Shown piece after piece: positions 6,854-13,353 of a stretch of DNA of 13,858 bases. The notes beneath the pieces were generated by a model. That model made no database searches and had not been told where the DNA came from. It saw only the letters and a program-made list of their open reading frames with translations. The position numbers and the translations under genes were made by a program. Source of the DNA: Gemmatimonadota bacterium (lineage in GTDB: Bacteria; Latescibacterota; UBA2968; UBA8231); assembly GCA_009845645.1 (NCBI GenBank), contig VXZF01000687.1, forward strand, positions 1 to 13,858. The letters run 5' to 3'. The number at the start of each line of letters is the position of its first letter. The first letter of the stretch is position 1.

Positions 6854-7600
6854 TCAAGCTCCGGGAAATGCCGCCAAATACACCTTGGTGCGCTCGTTCA
6901 AAACGCCGTAAAAAGCCCGCATCTCTGCATCTGCGCTATCCCGCCAAAACGCCGCTGGAATACTCGAATCGTTCGCCAGCGGTGCCCGGTTGCGATGCCC
7001 GTAGTAAATCTGCACCGTGCGCCGCTCTGCTTGCGTGGGCCGCGTCGTCGGCGTGTGCAGTACGGCCACGTTAAACAGCGTGCAGGTCCCGGCTGGCCCG
7101 TGCAAGTGGTACTCGCCGCCCCGCTTGAGCTGTGCTTGCTTATCTTCGAGCACTGGCTGGCTTACTGCTTCCGGGGACAGCGAAAAACAATGCGTCCCCT
7201 CATCGACATCGGACAGATAGACCATGAGTTGGATGTAGTCCATGCGGAATGGATGTTCGTCCCAATGCGGTCTGTCGCGGTGCCAACCTTGGTGCAATGG
7301 GCCGTCGTAGGCCCGCATCATCCGCAGCCCGATCTCGCCAAAGCAGAGCGGTCCGCCCATCAGCGCCTCAATCGTCGGGTATATCTTCGGGTGGCGGATC
7401 AGTTCGTCGAACTGCGGGGAGGTGATCAACGCCTCGTAGTTGGCGTGCTGGTGGTAGCCGTAGCGATGCCAGAAATAGGGATACTTTTCCATGTCCCCAT
7501 CGAACATGGCGCGGAAGTATTGCACATCGTCGTTGTCGAGCACTTGCCCTAGGTTGAGATAGCCATTTGCAGCAAAGAAATCGCGGTCGGCTTGGTCCAT
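6854..7600 (-). CDS. Phytanoyl-CoA dioxygenase (PhyH) family oxygenase, copy 2
   Basis: A 248-residue Fe(II)/2-oxoglutarate-dependent oxygenase. The iron-binding residues are H107-R-D109 (GWHRDRPHWDEHPF) and H182 (VAVLHTPTTRPT), with an Arg at 193-194 as the likely 2-oxoglutarate ligand. The GHR after the last strand (201-203) also fits the family. The open frame reaches 7648, but the ATG at 7600 has a good AGGAG (8-9 nt spacing) and removes an overlap with the preceding gene, whose stop is at 7618. It is little like the other PhyH gene at 4890-5624 beyond the core motifs, so this is not a recent tandem duplicate. Substrate unknown; the adjoining large hypothetical gene could belong to the same pathway. 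Confidence 0.92.
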   Translation of the reverse strand: MDQADRDFFAANGYLNLGQVLDNDDVQYFRAMFDGDMEKYPYFWHRYGYHQHANYEALITSPQFDELIRHPKIYPTIEALMGGPLCFGEIGLRMMRAYDGPLHQGWHRDRPHWDEHPFRMDYIQLMVYLSDVDEGTHCFSLSPEAVSQPVLEDKQAQLKRGGEYHLHGPAGTCTLFNVAVLHTPTTRPTQAERRTVQIYYGHRNRAPLANDSSIPAAFWRDSADAEMRAFYGVLNERTKVYLAAFPGA

Positions 7601-7617
7601 CGCCCGGTCTCCTAATT

Positions 7618-9408
7618 TTAGCGATATGGAATCTGCTCGCCGTGCCAAGGCAGGCGAAAGCTGGGTTGCTGGCTGTAACGCCGCATGGCGAGCGACAATT
7701 CGATTTGGCTGGCTGGTGCCAATTCAACTTGGAAATAAGTGCCATCTACGTCGAGTACTTCGTCGCCAGCTCGCACCCGGCCAAAGCAGTGCTCGCCAAA
7801 GCTGCCAGCGCCGACGATCACCTGTCGCGTGCGGCTCGTGCTCAAGTTGACCAACGTTAGTTCCGCACCCTCGTCGCTGAGGCTGGTTACTAAGGCTGCA
7901 ACATCTTGGGGTAAACCCGGTCGCTGCTGCTCGCCGTCGAAATAGCGCACCTGCCCTTGCGCCAACCCACCCCAGTAGATGGTCTGCGGCGCGCCGGTCG
8001 TTAGCTGCACTAAGGCTTCGGTGACCACCGGGTTGACCTGCTGCCACCAGTGTACGTCGAGTTGGGTCAGATCCTGTTCGTCGTCTATGACCTTGGCGAT
8101 GCGGTCGCCGACCTCGCGGTAGTTGGCCTGCAAGATGCGCTCGGGGTAATCCGGGGATTCGCCAGCGAGAAAGCGAGTCCAAGCGCGGTCGTCGAGCGAA
8201 CGCGGTCCGCGCTGCCCCACCTGTTTCCACTCGTCTTCGGCTCCCCGGCGCAAGGTTTCCAGCCGCTGCCAGTCGCGCTCCTCCATGGACGCGGCCCACA
8301 AGTGGATCGGCGCATTGGAATTGATGGGATTGAAGTCGGTCCAACCTTCGTCCGTGTGCTTGTAGGGCACGAGCAGCCGCCCTCCTTCCTCGCGACCGTG
8401 CGCGACTAGCGCATCCAAGTGCATGCGGAGCAGGTCCAAGTAGCGAGTCTCGCCCGTGACCAGCAGCGCGGCTTCCACCGCCGAGGTGATTGAGTGGGCC
8501 ATCATGTTGTGTCCATAGCGCCCGGTCCAGCCATACAGTCCGCCCCACCACTGCCCTTGGCGCATCTCGCCGACGATGCCGTTGGGGCCGATGTTGTCCG
8601 GGACGATGCCGCCGTTGGCTTCGGTGCGCTCTATCCAAGCTCCTACGTATTCCTCTATCCACTCCCGATACCGCGCCTCGCCGGTGTGGAGAAAGGCCGT
8701 TGCCACCAGCGCCACGATGCCCAAGTTGACGGTCACGTCGCCCTGCATGACCACTTGATCGAATTGCTCTTCAACGCGGCGTTTGGTCTCGGGGTCCTCC
8801 CACCAGTTGGCGGGCAAGCCAAAGTCCGGCCCCAGCGTGGCGTGATCGTGGGTGAGGTCGTAGTGGATTTCGCCGCGCCGCATTTGGAAAAGCGGCCCCT
8901 TGCTGCCGCTACAGGGCGAGCGCACAATGCGGTGCTCGGGGTCGTAGTTGGGCACAGTGGGGTCGTCGTTCAAGTACAATCCGGCAAAGCGCTGCGCCCG
9001 GCGACGCGTCTCGGCGTTGGTTGGGTCGGCCATCCCCAAGTGATAGAAGTAGATGTAGTTTTCGGCGTTGTGGAACCAGTCGTCGTCGTTGATAAACTCG
9101 CGGGTGACGCGGCCGTAGTCGTGCTCTAGCTGCCGAGTAATGGCGTTCCACTCCTCTAGGGCCTTGACGCCTGTGTACTCGCTGCCACCTAGGGCATAGT
9201 AGTGAGGCCAATTGAAGAACGCCTCGTACAGATCGTCGGCCCAGACCCCGTCGCCGGGGTATTCTTCCTTCCAAATCAGGCTGCCGCCGGGGCGGGTGTA
9301 CTTTTCGAGAAAAATCGGTGCCGCTTCGTCGATCGCGTCGATTAGTCGCCGCTGCAAGACCGCCCATAGCGGCGGCGCAGTGCGGGTTTGGCCTTTTAGC
9401 GTTTGCAC
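7618..9408 (-). CDS. Uncharacterised 596-residue protein, possible alpha/alpha-barrel carbohydrate enzyme
   Basis: A long intact frame whose product I cannot name. The first 370 or so residues look mainly helical and rich in Trp, Tyr and acidic residues (NDDDWFHNAENYIYFYHLG about 106-124, NWWEDPETKRRVEEQ, GQWWGGLYGWTGRYGHNMM). This is a pattern seen in six-hairpin (alpha/alpha) glycoside hydrolases and lyases. The last 120 residues or so are beta-rich and could form a C-terminal beta-sandwich. There is no signal peptide or membrane segment, so it should be cytoplasmic. The start is GTG at 9408 with a weak GGAACGAG upstream, 12 nt after the stop of the small hydrophobic gene. It ends 17 nt before the PhyH start, so co-transcription is likely. 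The enzyme class is inferred from composition only. Confidence 0.9.
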   Translation of the reverse strand: MQTLKGQTRTAPPLWAVLQRRLIDAIDEAAPIFLEKYTRPGGSLIWKEEYPGDGVWADDLYEAFFNWPHYYALGGSEYTGVKALEEWNAITRQLEHDYGRVTREFINDDDWFHNAENYIYFYHLGMADPTNAETRRRAQRFAGLYLNDDPTVPNYDPEHRIVRSPCSGSKGPLFQMRRGEIHYDLTHDHATLGPDFGLPANWWEDPETKRRVEEQFDQVVMQGDVTVNLGIVALVATAFLHTGEARYREWIEEYVGAWIERTEANGGIVPDNIGPNGIVGEMRQGQWWGGLYGWTGRYGHNMMAHSITSAVEAALLVTGETRYLDLLRMHLDALVAHGREEGGRLLVPYKHTDEGWTDFNPINSNAPIHLWAASMEERDWQRLETLRRGAEDEWKQVGQRGPRSLDDRAWTRFLAGESPDYPERILQANYREVGDRIAKVIDDEQDLTQLDVHWWQQVNPVVTEALVQLTTGAPQTIYWGGLAQGQVRYFDGEQQRPGLPQDVAALVTSLSDEGAELTLVNLSTSRTRQVIVGAGSFGEHCFGRVRAGDEVLDVDGTYFQVELAPASQIELSLAMRRYSQQPSFRLPWHGEQIPYR

Positions 9409-9420
9409 AGTCTCGTTCCG

Positions 9421-9579
9421 TTAGTCAGCGGGCGACCTCAGACGGCAGAAGATGTAAGCTGTCGGAACTGCAATCAGCAGAATGAGTCCCAAGCGACAGA
9501 AGATGTACGCCGGAACTACAATCAGCAGCACGAGTACCGAGACGATGTCGAGGATGCGTCTTACTTCTGGAGATGTCAC
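9421..9579 (-). CDS. Small hydrophobic protein (52 residues) with internal duplication
   Basis: A short gene starting at GTG 9579 with a strong Shine-Dalgarno AAAGGAG 9 nt upstream, and ending in TAA at 9421. The product is VTSPEVRRILDIVSVLVLL in its first part, followed by two similar hydrophobic units: LLIVVPAYIFCRL (18-30) and LLIAVPTAYIFCRL (34-47). The two units differ by an in-frame 3-nt insertion and a few substitutions, which supports coding. It probably forms two short membrane segments with a cysteine at the end of each. It is immediately upstream (12 nt) of the 596-residue gene on the same strand and probably shares its transcript. No family recognised; possible membrane anchor, small regulator or hydrophobic toxin-like peptide, none proven. 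Confidence 0.6.
   Translation of the reverse strand: MTSPEVRRILDIVSVLVLLIVVPAYIFCRLGLILLIAVPTAYIFCRLRSPAD
9439..9528 (-). repeat. Imperfect tandem duplication inside the small hydrophobic gene
   Basis: Two near-identical units, 9490-9528 (39 nt) and 9439-9480 (42 nt), separated by 9 nt. They encode LLIVVPAYIFCRL and LLIAVPTAYIFCRL. The length difference is exactly one codon, and most differences are at third positions or are conservative, consistent with selection on the protein. Confidence 0.8.
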
Positions 9580-9616
9580 GACGGTTATCTCCTTTCGGGA
9601 CTTGGGGACGTAAGAA

Positions 9617-9677
9617 AAAAGGGGAGAAAATTAATTGAGCTTTCGACACACGGGAAAGAAAAGGGGAGGCAAAATTA
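9617..9677. repeat. Pair of purine-rich direct repeats in the intergenic spacer
   Basis: AAAAGGGGAG occurs at 9617-9626 and again at 9659-9668; each is followed by AAAATTA (9627-9633 directly, 9671-9677 after two extra bases). The copies lie about 40 and 80 nt upstream of the small hydrophobic gene (start 9579) and are 42 nt apart, four helical turns. They could be operator half-sites or chance low complexity. Confidence 0.4.
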
Positions 9678-9709
9678 CGCAGCCCATAGGGGTACAAAGG
9701 GAACAGATG

Positions 9710-9745
9710 AAGCTAGCGATACGAGTGGTTCCGCATCGCTAGCTT
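9710..9745. repeat. Perfect 11-bp inverted repeat, 14-nt loop
   Basis: The arms at 9710-9720 (containing AGCTAGCGAT) and 9735-9745 (containing ATCGCTAGCT) are exact reverse complements with a 14-nt loop. It lies 18 nt downstream of the tRNA-Leu 3' end on the minus strand. A hairpin in the transcript could end or process the operon, but no U-tract follows on the minus strand, so a classical intrinsic terminator is not supported. A protein-binding palindrome is the alternative. Confidence 0.7.
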
Positions 9746-9762
9746 ACAACGGTTAGTCAAAA

Positions 9763-9849
9763 TGGTGCCGGAGGTGGGACTCGAACCCACACACCCTTGC
9801 GGATACAGGATTTTGAATCCAGCGCGTCTACCAATTCCGCCACTCCGGC
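9763..9849 (-). tRNA. tRNA-Leu (anticodon CAA), CCA encoded
   Basis: An 87-nt tRNA with long variable arm. The acceptor stem GCCGGAG pairs perfectly with CTCCGGC, the discriminator is A and the CCA end is encoded. The D-arm GCGGAATTGGTAGACGC is typical of tRNA-Leu. The anticodon loop TTCAAAA gives anticodon CAA, reading UUG. The T-arm is GTGGG-TTCGAGT-CCCAC and the variable arm is closed by a GCAA loop. The anticodon stem has one T-T mismatch (28-42). It begins only 7 nt after the stop codon of the coiled-coil gene, so it is probably processed from the floA operon transcript. Confidence 0.95.
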
Positions 9850-9856
9850 TATACCT

Positions 9857-10381
9857 TTACCACTCCTCTCGTTCGCTCTTCGGCTTGCCGAGGATTTCCA
9901 TATAGACGATCGCGTCGCGCGCCGTCTGAGGAGTGAGGAACCAATGGCTCCGGGTGCGACGAGGCCGCTGCTTCTCGTTCTCGTATGCATCCTCGGACTT
10001 GGTCTCCGTCAGCCGCTCCAGCCGCTCCATGGCCTGCTGCTCGGCCACCATGGCGCGCCGCTCGGCCTCTAGAGCCTGCCGTTCGGCTTCTATAGCCTCC
10101 CGCTCAGCCTCGGCCGGATCGACCTCGGCGAGAACCGGCTCCTCAAAAGGATCGCCGTCAAAAGGCCACCCAAAGGTCGGCTCTTCTTCTTTCTTCTCCT
10201 CGACGACAACGGGCGCAGCCGGATTGACCTCGGCGTGCTGCTGTTCGATCTCGGCGTGCTGCTGTTCGATCTCGGCGTGCTGCTGTTGGGCCTCTTCAAG
10301 CCGTTTGCGGCGCTTGCGACGCTCCATCAGCGCCGAAAATATGCTGAACAGTATGGCGAGGGCAAAGAGTAGGAGTTCCAT
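9857..10381 (-). CDS. Membrane-anchored coiled-coil protein with EIEQQHA repeats
   Basis: A 174-residue protein of no recognised family. An N-terminal hydrophobic segment (about 3-19, LLLFALAILFSIFSALM) is followed by a basic patch RRKRRKR and a coiled-coil rich in Glu, Gln, Ala and Arg. Three copies of a 7-residue unit (QQHAEIE type, about 33-51) are encoded by a near-perfect 21-nt repeat. A proline/acid spacer precedes a second helical block (AEREAIEAERQALEAERRAM, about 91-110). The C-terminus ends HWFLTPQTARDAIVYMEILG, then KPKSE, which looks like a small conserved tail. The start is 3 nt after the FloA stop, so it is coupled to FloA. It may be an accessory or scaffold of the flotillin-type membrane domain; this is inference from position and coiled-coil character. 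Confidence 0.85.
   Translation of the reverse strand: MELLLFALAILFSIFSALMERRKRRKRLEEAQQQHAEIEQQHAEIEQQHAEVNPAAPVVVEEKKEEEPTFGWPFDGDPFEEPVLAEVDPAEAEREAIEAERQALEAERRAMVAEQQAMERLERLTETKSEDAYENEKQRPRRTRSHWFLTPQTARDAIVYMEILGKPKSEREEW
10229..10287 (-). repeat. 21-nt tandem repeat (2.8 copies) within the coiled-coil gene
   Basis: Units at 10229-10249 and 10250-10270 are identical, and a third at 10271-10287 matches over 17 nt. They encode a heptad-like EIEQQHA unit. Nucleotide identity between units points to recent expansion; copy number could vary between strains. Confidence 0.9.
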
Positions 10382-10384
10382 AGA

Positions 10385-11371
10385 CTAGTTGTCGCGGTTA
10401 TTGCGATCCTCGCCGCTTTCGGAAATCGAGTCGCGCATATCCGTGTCGGCTTGGATATTGCGCATGCGGTAGTAGTCCATGATGCCTAGGTTGCCCTCGC
10501 GGAAGGCCTCGGCCATTGCGCGCGGCACTTCGGCTTCGGCTTCCTTGACCCGTGATTCCATTTCCACGACTTGGGCGGTCATTTCCTGCTCGCGCGCCTG
10601 GGCCATAGCCCGGCGTTCCTCGGCCTTAGCTTGGGCAATTTTGAGATCGGCATCCGCCTGATCGGTCTGCAACTTAGCGCCGATATTCTCGCCCACATCG
10701 ACATCGGCGATGTCAATCGAGAGAATCTCAAAGGCCGTCTCCGAGTCGAGGCCCTTTTCCAGCACCCGCCGGGAGATCAGATCGGGATTTTCGAGTACCT
10801 CTTTGTGCGTCGAGGCCGAGCCAATGGTGGTGACGATCCCTTCGCCGACCCGGGCGATGATCGTCTCCTCGCCGGCACCGCCGACCAAGCGGTCGATATT
10901 GGCGCGCACGGTCACTCGGCAGGTGGCCTTGACCTGAATGCCGTCTTTGGCAATCGCCGCAATCAGAGGCGTGTTGATCACCTTGGGATTGACGCTGACT
11001 TTGACCGCGTCGAGCACGTCGCGGCCAGCCAAGTCAATGCTGGCGGCGCGCTCGAAGGTCAGCTCGATGTTGGCCTTGTCGGCCGAGATCAGCGCCAAAA
11101 TCACCGCGTTGACGTTGCCGCCGGCCAAGTAGTGAGCTTCCATGCTCTCCAAGCCAACATCTAGCCCCGCCTTAGCGGCGCTGATTTTGGGACCGACAAT
11201 CTGTCGGGGCGGCACCTTGCGCAGTCGCATACCCACCAAGTCCTTGAAAATCGCTACCCTGACTCCGGCGAAATAGGCCGAAATCCACAGCCCCACCGGA
11301 ATGAAATAAGTGAAGAGCGACAAAAAGACGATGATGCCAAAAAGCACCAAGACCAAAAACAGGACTTCCAT
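10385..11371 (-). CDS. floA: FloA, flotillin-like membrane scaffold protein
   Basis: A 328-residue protein matching the bacterial flotillin-like FloA (YqfA) family across its length, about the normal size (Bacillus FloA is about 330). An N-terminal hydrophobic membrane hairpin (about 2-38) is followed by the family segment [20 protein letters not shown], an SPFH-type domain ([20 protein letters not shown]), and a C-terminal coiled-coil of alternating Ala and charged residues ([20 protein letters not shown]). The end, [13 protein letters not shown], is also characteristic. FloA organises membrane microdomains and oligomerises through the coiled-coil. The ATG has AAGGAG about 7 nt upstream. It follows the short NfeD gene by 24 nt, the arrangement typical of NfeD-FloA operons. 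Confidence 0.97.
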   Translation of the reverse strand: MEVLFLVLVLFGIIVFLSLFTYFIPVGLWISAYFAGVRVAIFKDLVGMRLRKVPPRQIVGPKISAAKAGLDVGLESMEAHYLAGGNVNAVILALISADKANIELTFERAASIDLAGRDVLDAVKVSVNPKVINTPLIAAIAKDGIQVKATCRVTVRANIDRLVGGAGEETIIARVGEGIVTTIGSASTHKEVLENPDLISRRVLEKGLDSETAFEILSIDIADVDVGENIGAKLQTDQADADLKIAQAKAEERRAMAQAREQEMTAQVVEMESRVKEAEAEVPRAMAEAFREGNLGIMDYYRMRNIQADTDMRDSISESGEDRNNRDN

Positions 11372-11395
11372 TATTAGCTCCTTGAAAGGAGTGAA

Positions 11396-11905
11396 TTAAG
11401 ACTCGGACTGGACGGACTGAACCACGACTCTGTTGCCAGCCACTTTTAGTACTTCGACCTGCTCACCGCGTTCAATATAGCCACCTTCGCTGACTACGTC
11501 GACTACCCGTTCGCCAAATTGCGCCCGCCCCGCTGGCCGCAGCGTCGTAATTGCCTCGCCCGTCTGCCCGAGCAATGACTCGCGGCCCGGCTTGACCGAA
11601 TCGTAGCCGGCCTTGCGCGTCATGCCATCGTTGAGCACCAAGCGGTTCCAAGCGCGGACCTTGAGCATCATTCTCACCAAGATGGCGGTGCCCACAAGCC
11701 CCACGCCCGCCACGACTCCAGCCGCCAAGCCGCCCATATTCATATAGGCATAGCCAATGCCGGCGACCGCGGTCAGCAAACCAACGATGCCGAAGATATT
11801 GAGCCCTGGGATAACGAAAATTTCCAAGAGCACCAGCACAAAGCCGAGCACTAGCAAGGCCAGCGAATAGACCCATTCTAACATCTCCCCTCCCAAAAAG
11901 CTCAT
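11396..11905 (-). CDS. Short NfeD-family membrane protein (no protease domain)
   Basis: A 169-residue protein with three hydrophobic segments (about 11-33, 36-54, 58-80) and a C-terminal OB-fold (about 112-165, LLGQTGEAITTLRPAGRAQF then VVSEGGYIERG). This is the NfeD1b form, lacking the ClpP-like protease. The segment NRLVLNDGMTRKAGY is close to NRLVLHNEIKAADGY in the gene upstream, so the two are paralogous over the C-terminal half. The first ATG at 11905 overlaps the upstream stop as ATGA, with GAAGG ahead of it, so translation is probably coupled; a second ATG at 11884 is possible. NfeD proteins partner flotillins, and FloA is the next gene. Confidence 0.95.
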   Translation of the reverse strand: MSFLGGEMLEWVYSLALLVLGFVLVLLEIFVIPGLNIFGIVGLLTAVAGIGYAYMNMGGLAAGVVAGVGLVGTAILVRMMLKVRAWNRLVLNDGMTRKAGYDSVKPGRESLLGQTGEAITTLRPAGRAQFGERVVDVVSEGGYIERGEQVEVLKVAGNRVVVQSVQSES

Positions 11906-13221
11906 AGCGCCTTCACCACCACTCGACTGCCGCGGGCTTCTACTACTTTAATGGGCCGCTGCGCCTCGATGAATTCGCCCTCGGCGATCACGGTGAGCCG
12001 CTTGCCCCCCAGCAGGGCTATACCTGAAGGCCGCAGGTAGCTGACCGTGACCCCCTCCTTGCCCAACAGCTCGTCGTCGGTCGTGCGCGAGGAGGAAGTG
12101 TAGCCGTCGGCGGCCTTGATTTCGTTGTGGAGTACTAGGCGATTGAAGGCGGCGAACTTGGGCAGGGAGCGCAAAACGATGAGCGAGAGTACAAACGCGC
12201 CGATCATCGAGCCGGCGAGACGCCCGATCACCGAGACGATTTCCTCGAAACTCCACAGTTGAAAATCGCCCAATTGGGTGATCACCACGCTCGCAATCAT
12301 CGCCCCGATACCCAACGCACCCACAATGCCAAAGCCCGGAATGGCTACCAGCTCGACGACCAAAAGCGTCGCGCCGACAGCAAAAAGCGCCAGTTCCTGC
12401 CACTCCGCTAGGTGGACGATCAAGTGGCTACCGAAGAAAAGCCCCAGTGCCACTAGCGCCAGCGTGCCGCCCAAGCCCCAACCGGGCGTGCGCACCTCGG
12501 CGATCAAGCCGAACATGGCCACGGCCAGCAAAATCGAAGTGACGACCGGGTGGGTCAACATGCGCAAGACGTGCTCGGTCCAGTTGAGTTCAACCTCGAC
12601 GATTTCGGCCTCGCCTAAATCGTAGATGCGCAACAGCTCGATTAGCGTCTCGGCCGTCTCGTCGGCCATCTGGTAGTTGAGCGCCTGCTCGGTGGTCAAG
12701 GTGGCTGGCCGGCCCGCTTCGGCGCTCAGGCCCGGCACATCGACGCGCTCGTCCACCATGGCCTCGGCGATCTTGACGTCGCGGCCGGTGCGCTCGGCCG
12801 TGGCGCGCATCTCGGCGCGCATATAGGAGGTTATTTTGTCGCTAGCTTTGTCACCCGTGGCATCGACTGGGGTGGTCGCGCCCATGGTTGAGGCTTGCGT
12901 CATGACGATCTTGTCGCAGGCCAGCGAGATGAGTGCTCCGGCCGAAATCGCCCGCTTATTGATAAAGGCGATGGTCAGGGTTTCGGCGTCGAGAATGGCG
13001 TCGCGGATCACCGTGGCTGCATCGACGCGCCCGCCAAAGGTGTCGATCTCAAAGACGATCGCGTCGGCCTCGGTCTCGTCGGCCTCGGCGATCACGCGCT
13101 CGACAAAGGCCGCCACGCCTGGGTCGATCATGCCCTCTAGCTTGAGGTGGACGCGATAGACGGTCTGCGCTTGGGCACTGCCGGCCGACAAAATTAGAAG
13201 TGTGTAGATAAGGTTTCGCAT
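11902..13221 (-). CDS. Full-length NfeD-type membrane serine protease (ClpP-class)
   Basis: A 439-residue NfeD1a protein. A signal peptide (about 1-18, ending AQA) is followed by a ClpP-like serine protease domain. S93 in ISAGALI is the expected nucleophile and K129 in DKITSYMR the general base, by alignment from memory with the archaeal 1510-N protease. Then come about five hydrophobic segments (226-243, 250-268, 277-294, 297-315, 335-352) and a C-terminal OB-fold (386-439). Such proteases cut hydrophobic segments of membrane proteins such as stomatins or flotillins and may control FloA. No clear Shine-Dalgarno precedes the ATG. It is the first gene of the floA operon, under the promoter at 13252-13281. 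Confidence 0.96.
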   Translation of the reverse strand: MRNLIYTLLILSAGSAQAQTVYRVHLKLEGMIDPGVAAFVERVIAEADETEADAIVFEIDTFGGRVDAATVIRDAILDAETLTIAFINKRAISAGALISLACDKIVMTQASTMGATTPVDATGDKASDKITSYMRAEMRATAERTGRDVKIAEAMVDERVDVPGLSAEAGRPATLTTEQALNYQMADETAETLIELLRIYDLGEAEIVEVELNWTEHVLRMLTHPVVTSILLAVAMFGLIAEVRTPGWGLGGTLALVALGLFFGSHLIVHLAEWQELALFAVGATLLVVELVAIPGFGIVGALGIGAMIASVVITQLGDFQLWSFEEIVSVIGRLAGSMIGAFVLSLIVLRSLPKFAAFNRLVLHNEIKAADGYTSSSRTTDDELLGKEGVTVSYLRPSGIALLGGKRLTVIAEGEFIEAQRPIKVVEARGSRVVVKAL

Positions 13222-13251
13222 TTACTATTGAATATACGCTATAATTCGATA

Positions 13252-13281
13252 ATTGTACTCTAAGTATCTGACCATTGTCAA
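13252..13281 (-). promoter_or_regulatory. Sigma70-like promoter of the nfeD-floA operon
   Basis: On the minus strand a perfect TTGACA (13276-13281) is followed after 18 nt by TACAAT (13252-13257). The nfeD start is 30 nt downstream of the -10 box, in an AT-rich stretch. It faces away from the promoter at 13291-13319. Confidence 0.75.
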
Positions 13282-13290
13282 CAATCTCAT

Positions 13291-13319
13291 TTGACCCTCT
13301 TTTTGCCCCAGCCTATTTT
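13291..13319 (+). promoter_or_regulatory. Sigma70-like promoter of the amidohydrolase gene
   Basis: TTGACC (13291-13296), a 17-nt spacer, then TATTTT (13314-13319). The ATG of the plus-strand gene is at 13354. The two -35 boxes of this divergent pair are only 9 nt apart, so joint control is possible. Confidence 0.6.
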
Positions 13320-13353
13320 TTGCTTTTCACTCCAATATCCGAAACGAAAAACC

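Noticed and set aside
9403..9756. 117-residue plus-strand and 90-residue minus-strand frames in the spacer region
   Set aside because: Neither has a Shine-Dalgarno or plausible composition. The better-supported gene there is the GTG-started frame 9421-9579 with an internal duplication.
9757..9990. Minus-strand open frame with VAELVDALDSKS and VRVPPPAPF
   Set aside because: This is the well-known false protein read through a tRNA; the frame crosses the tRNA-Leu and lies in a different frame from the coiled-coil gene.
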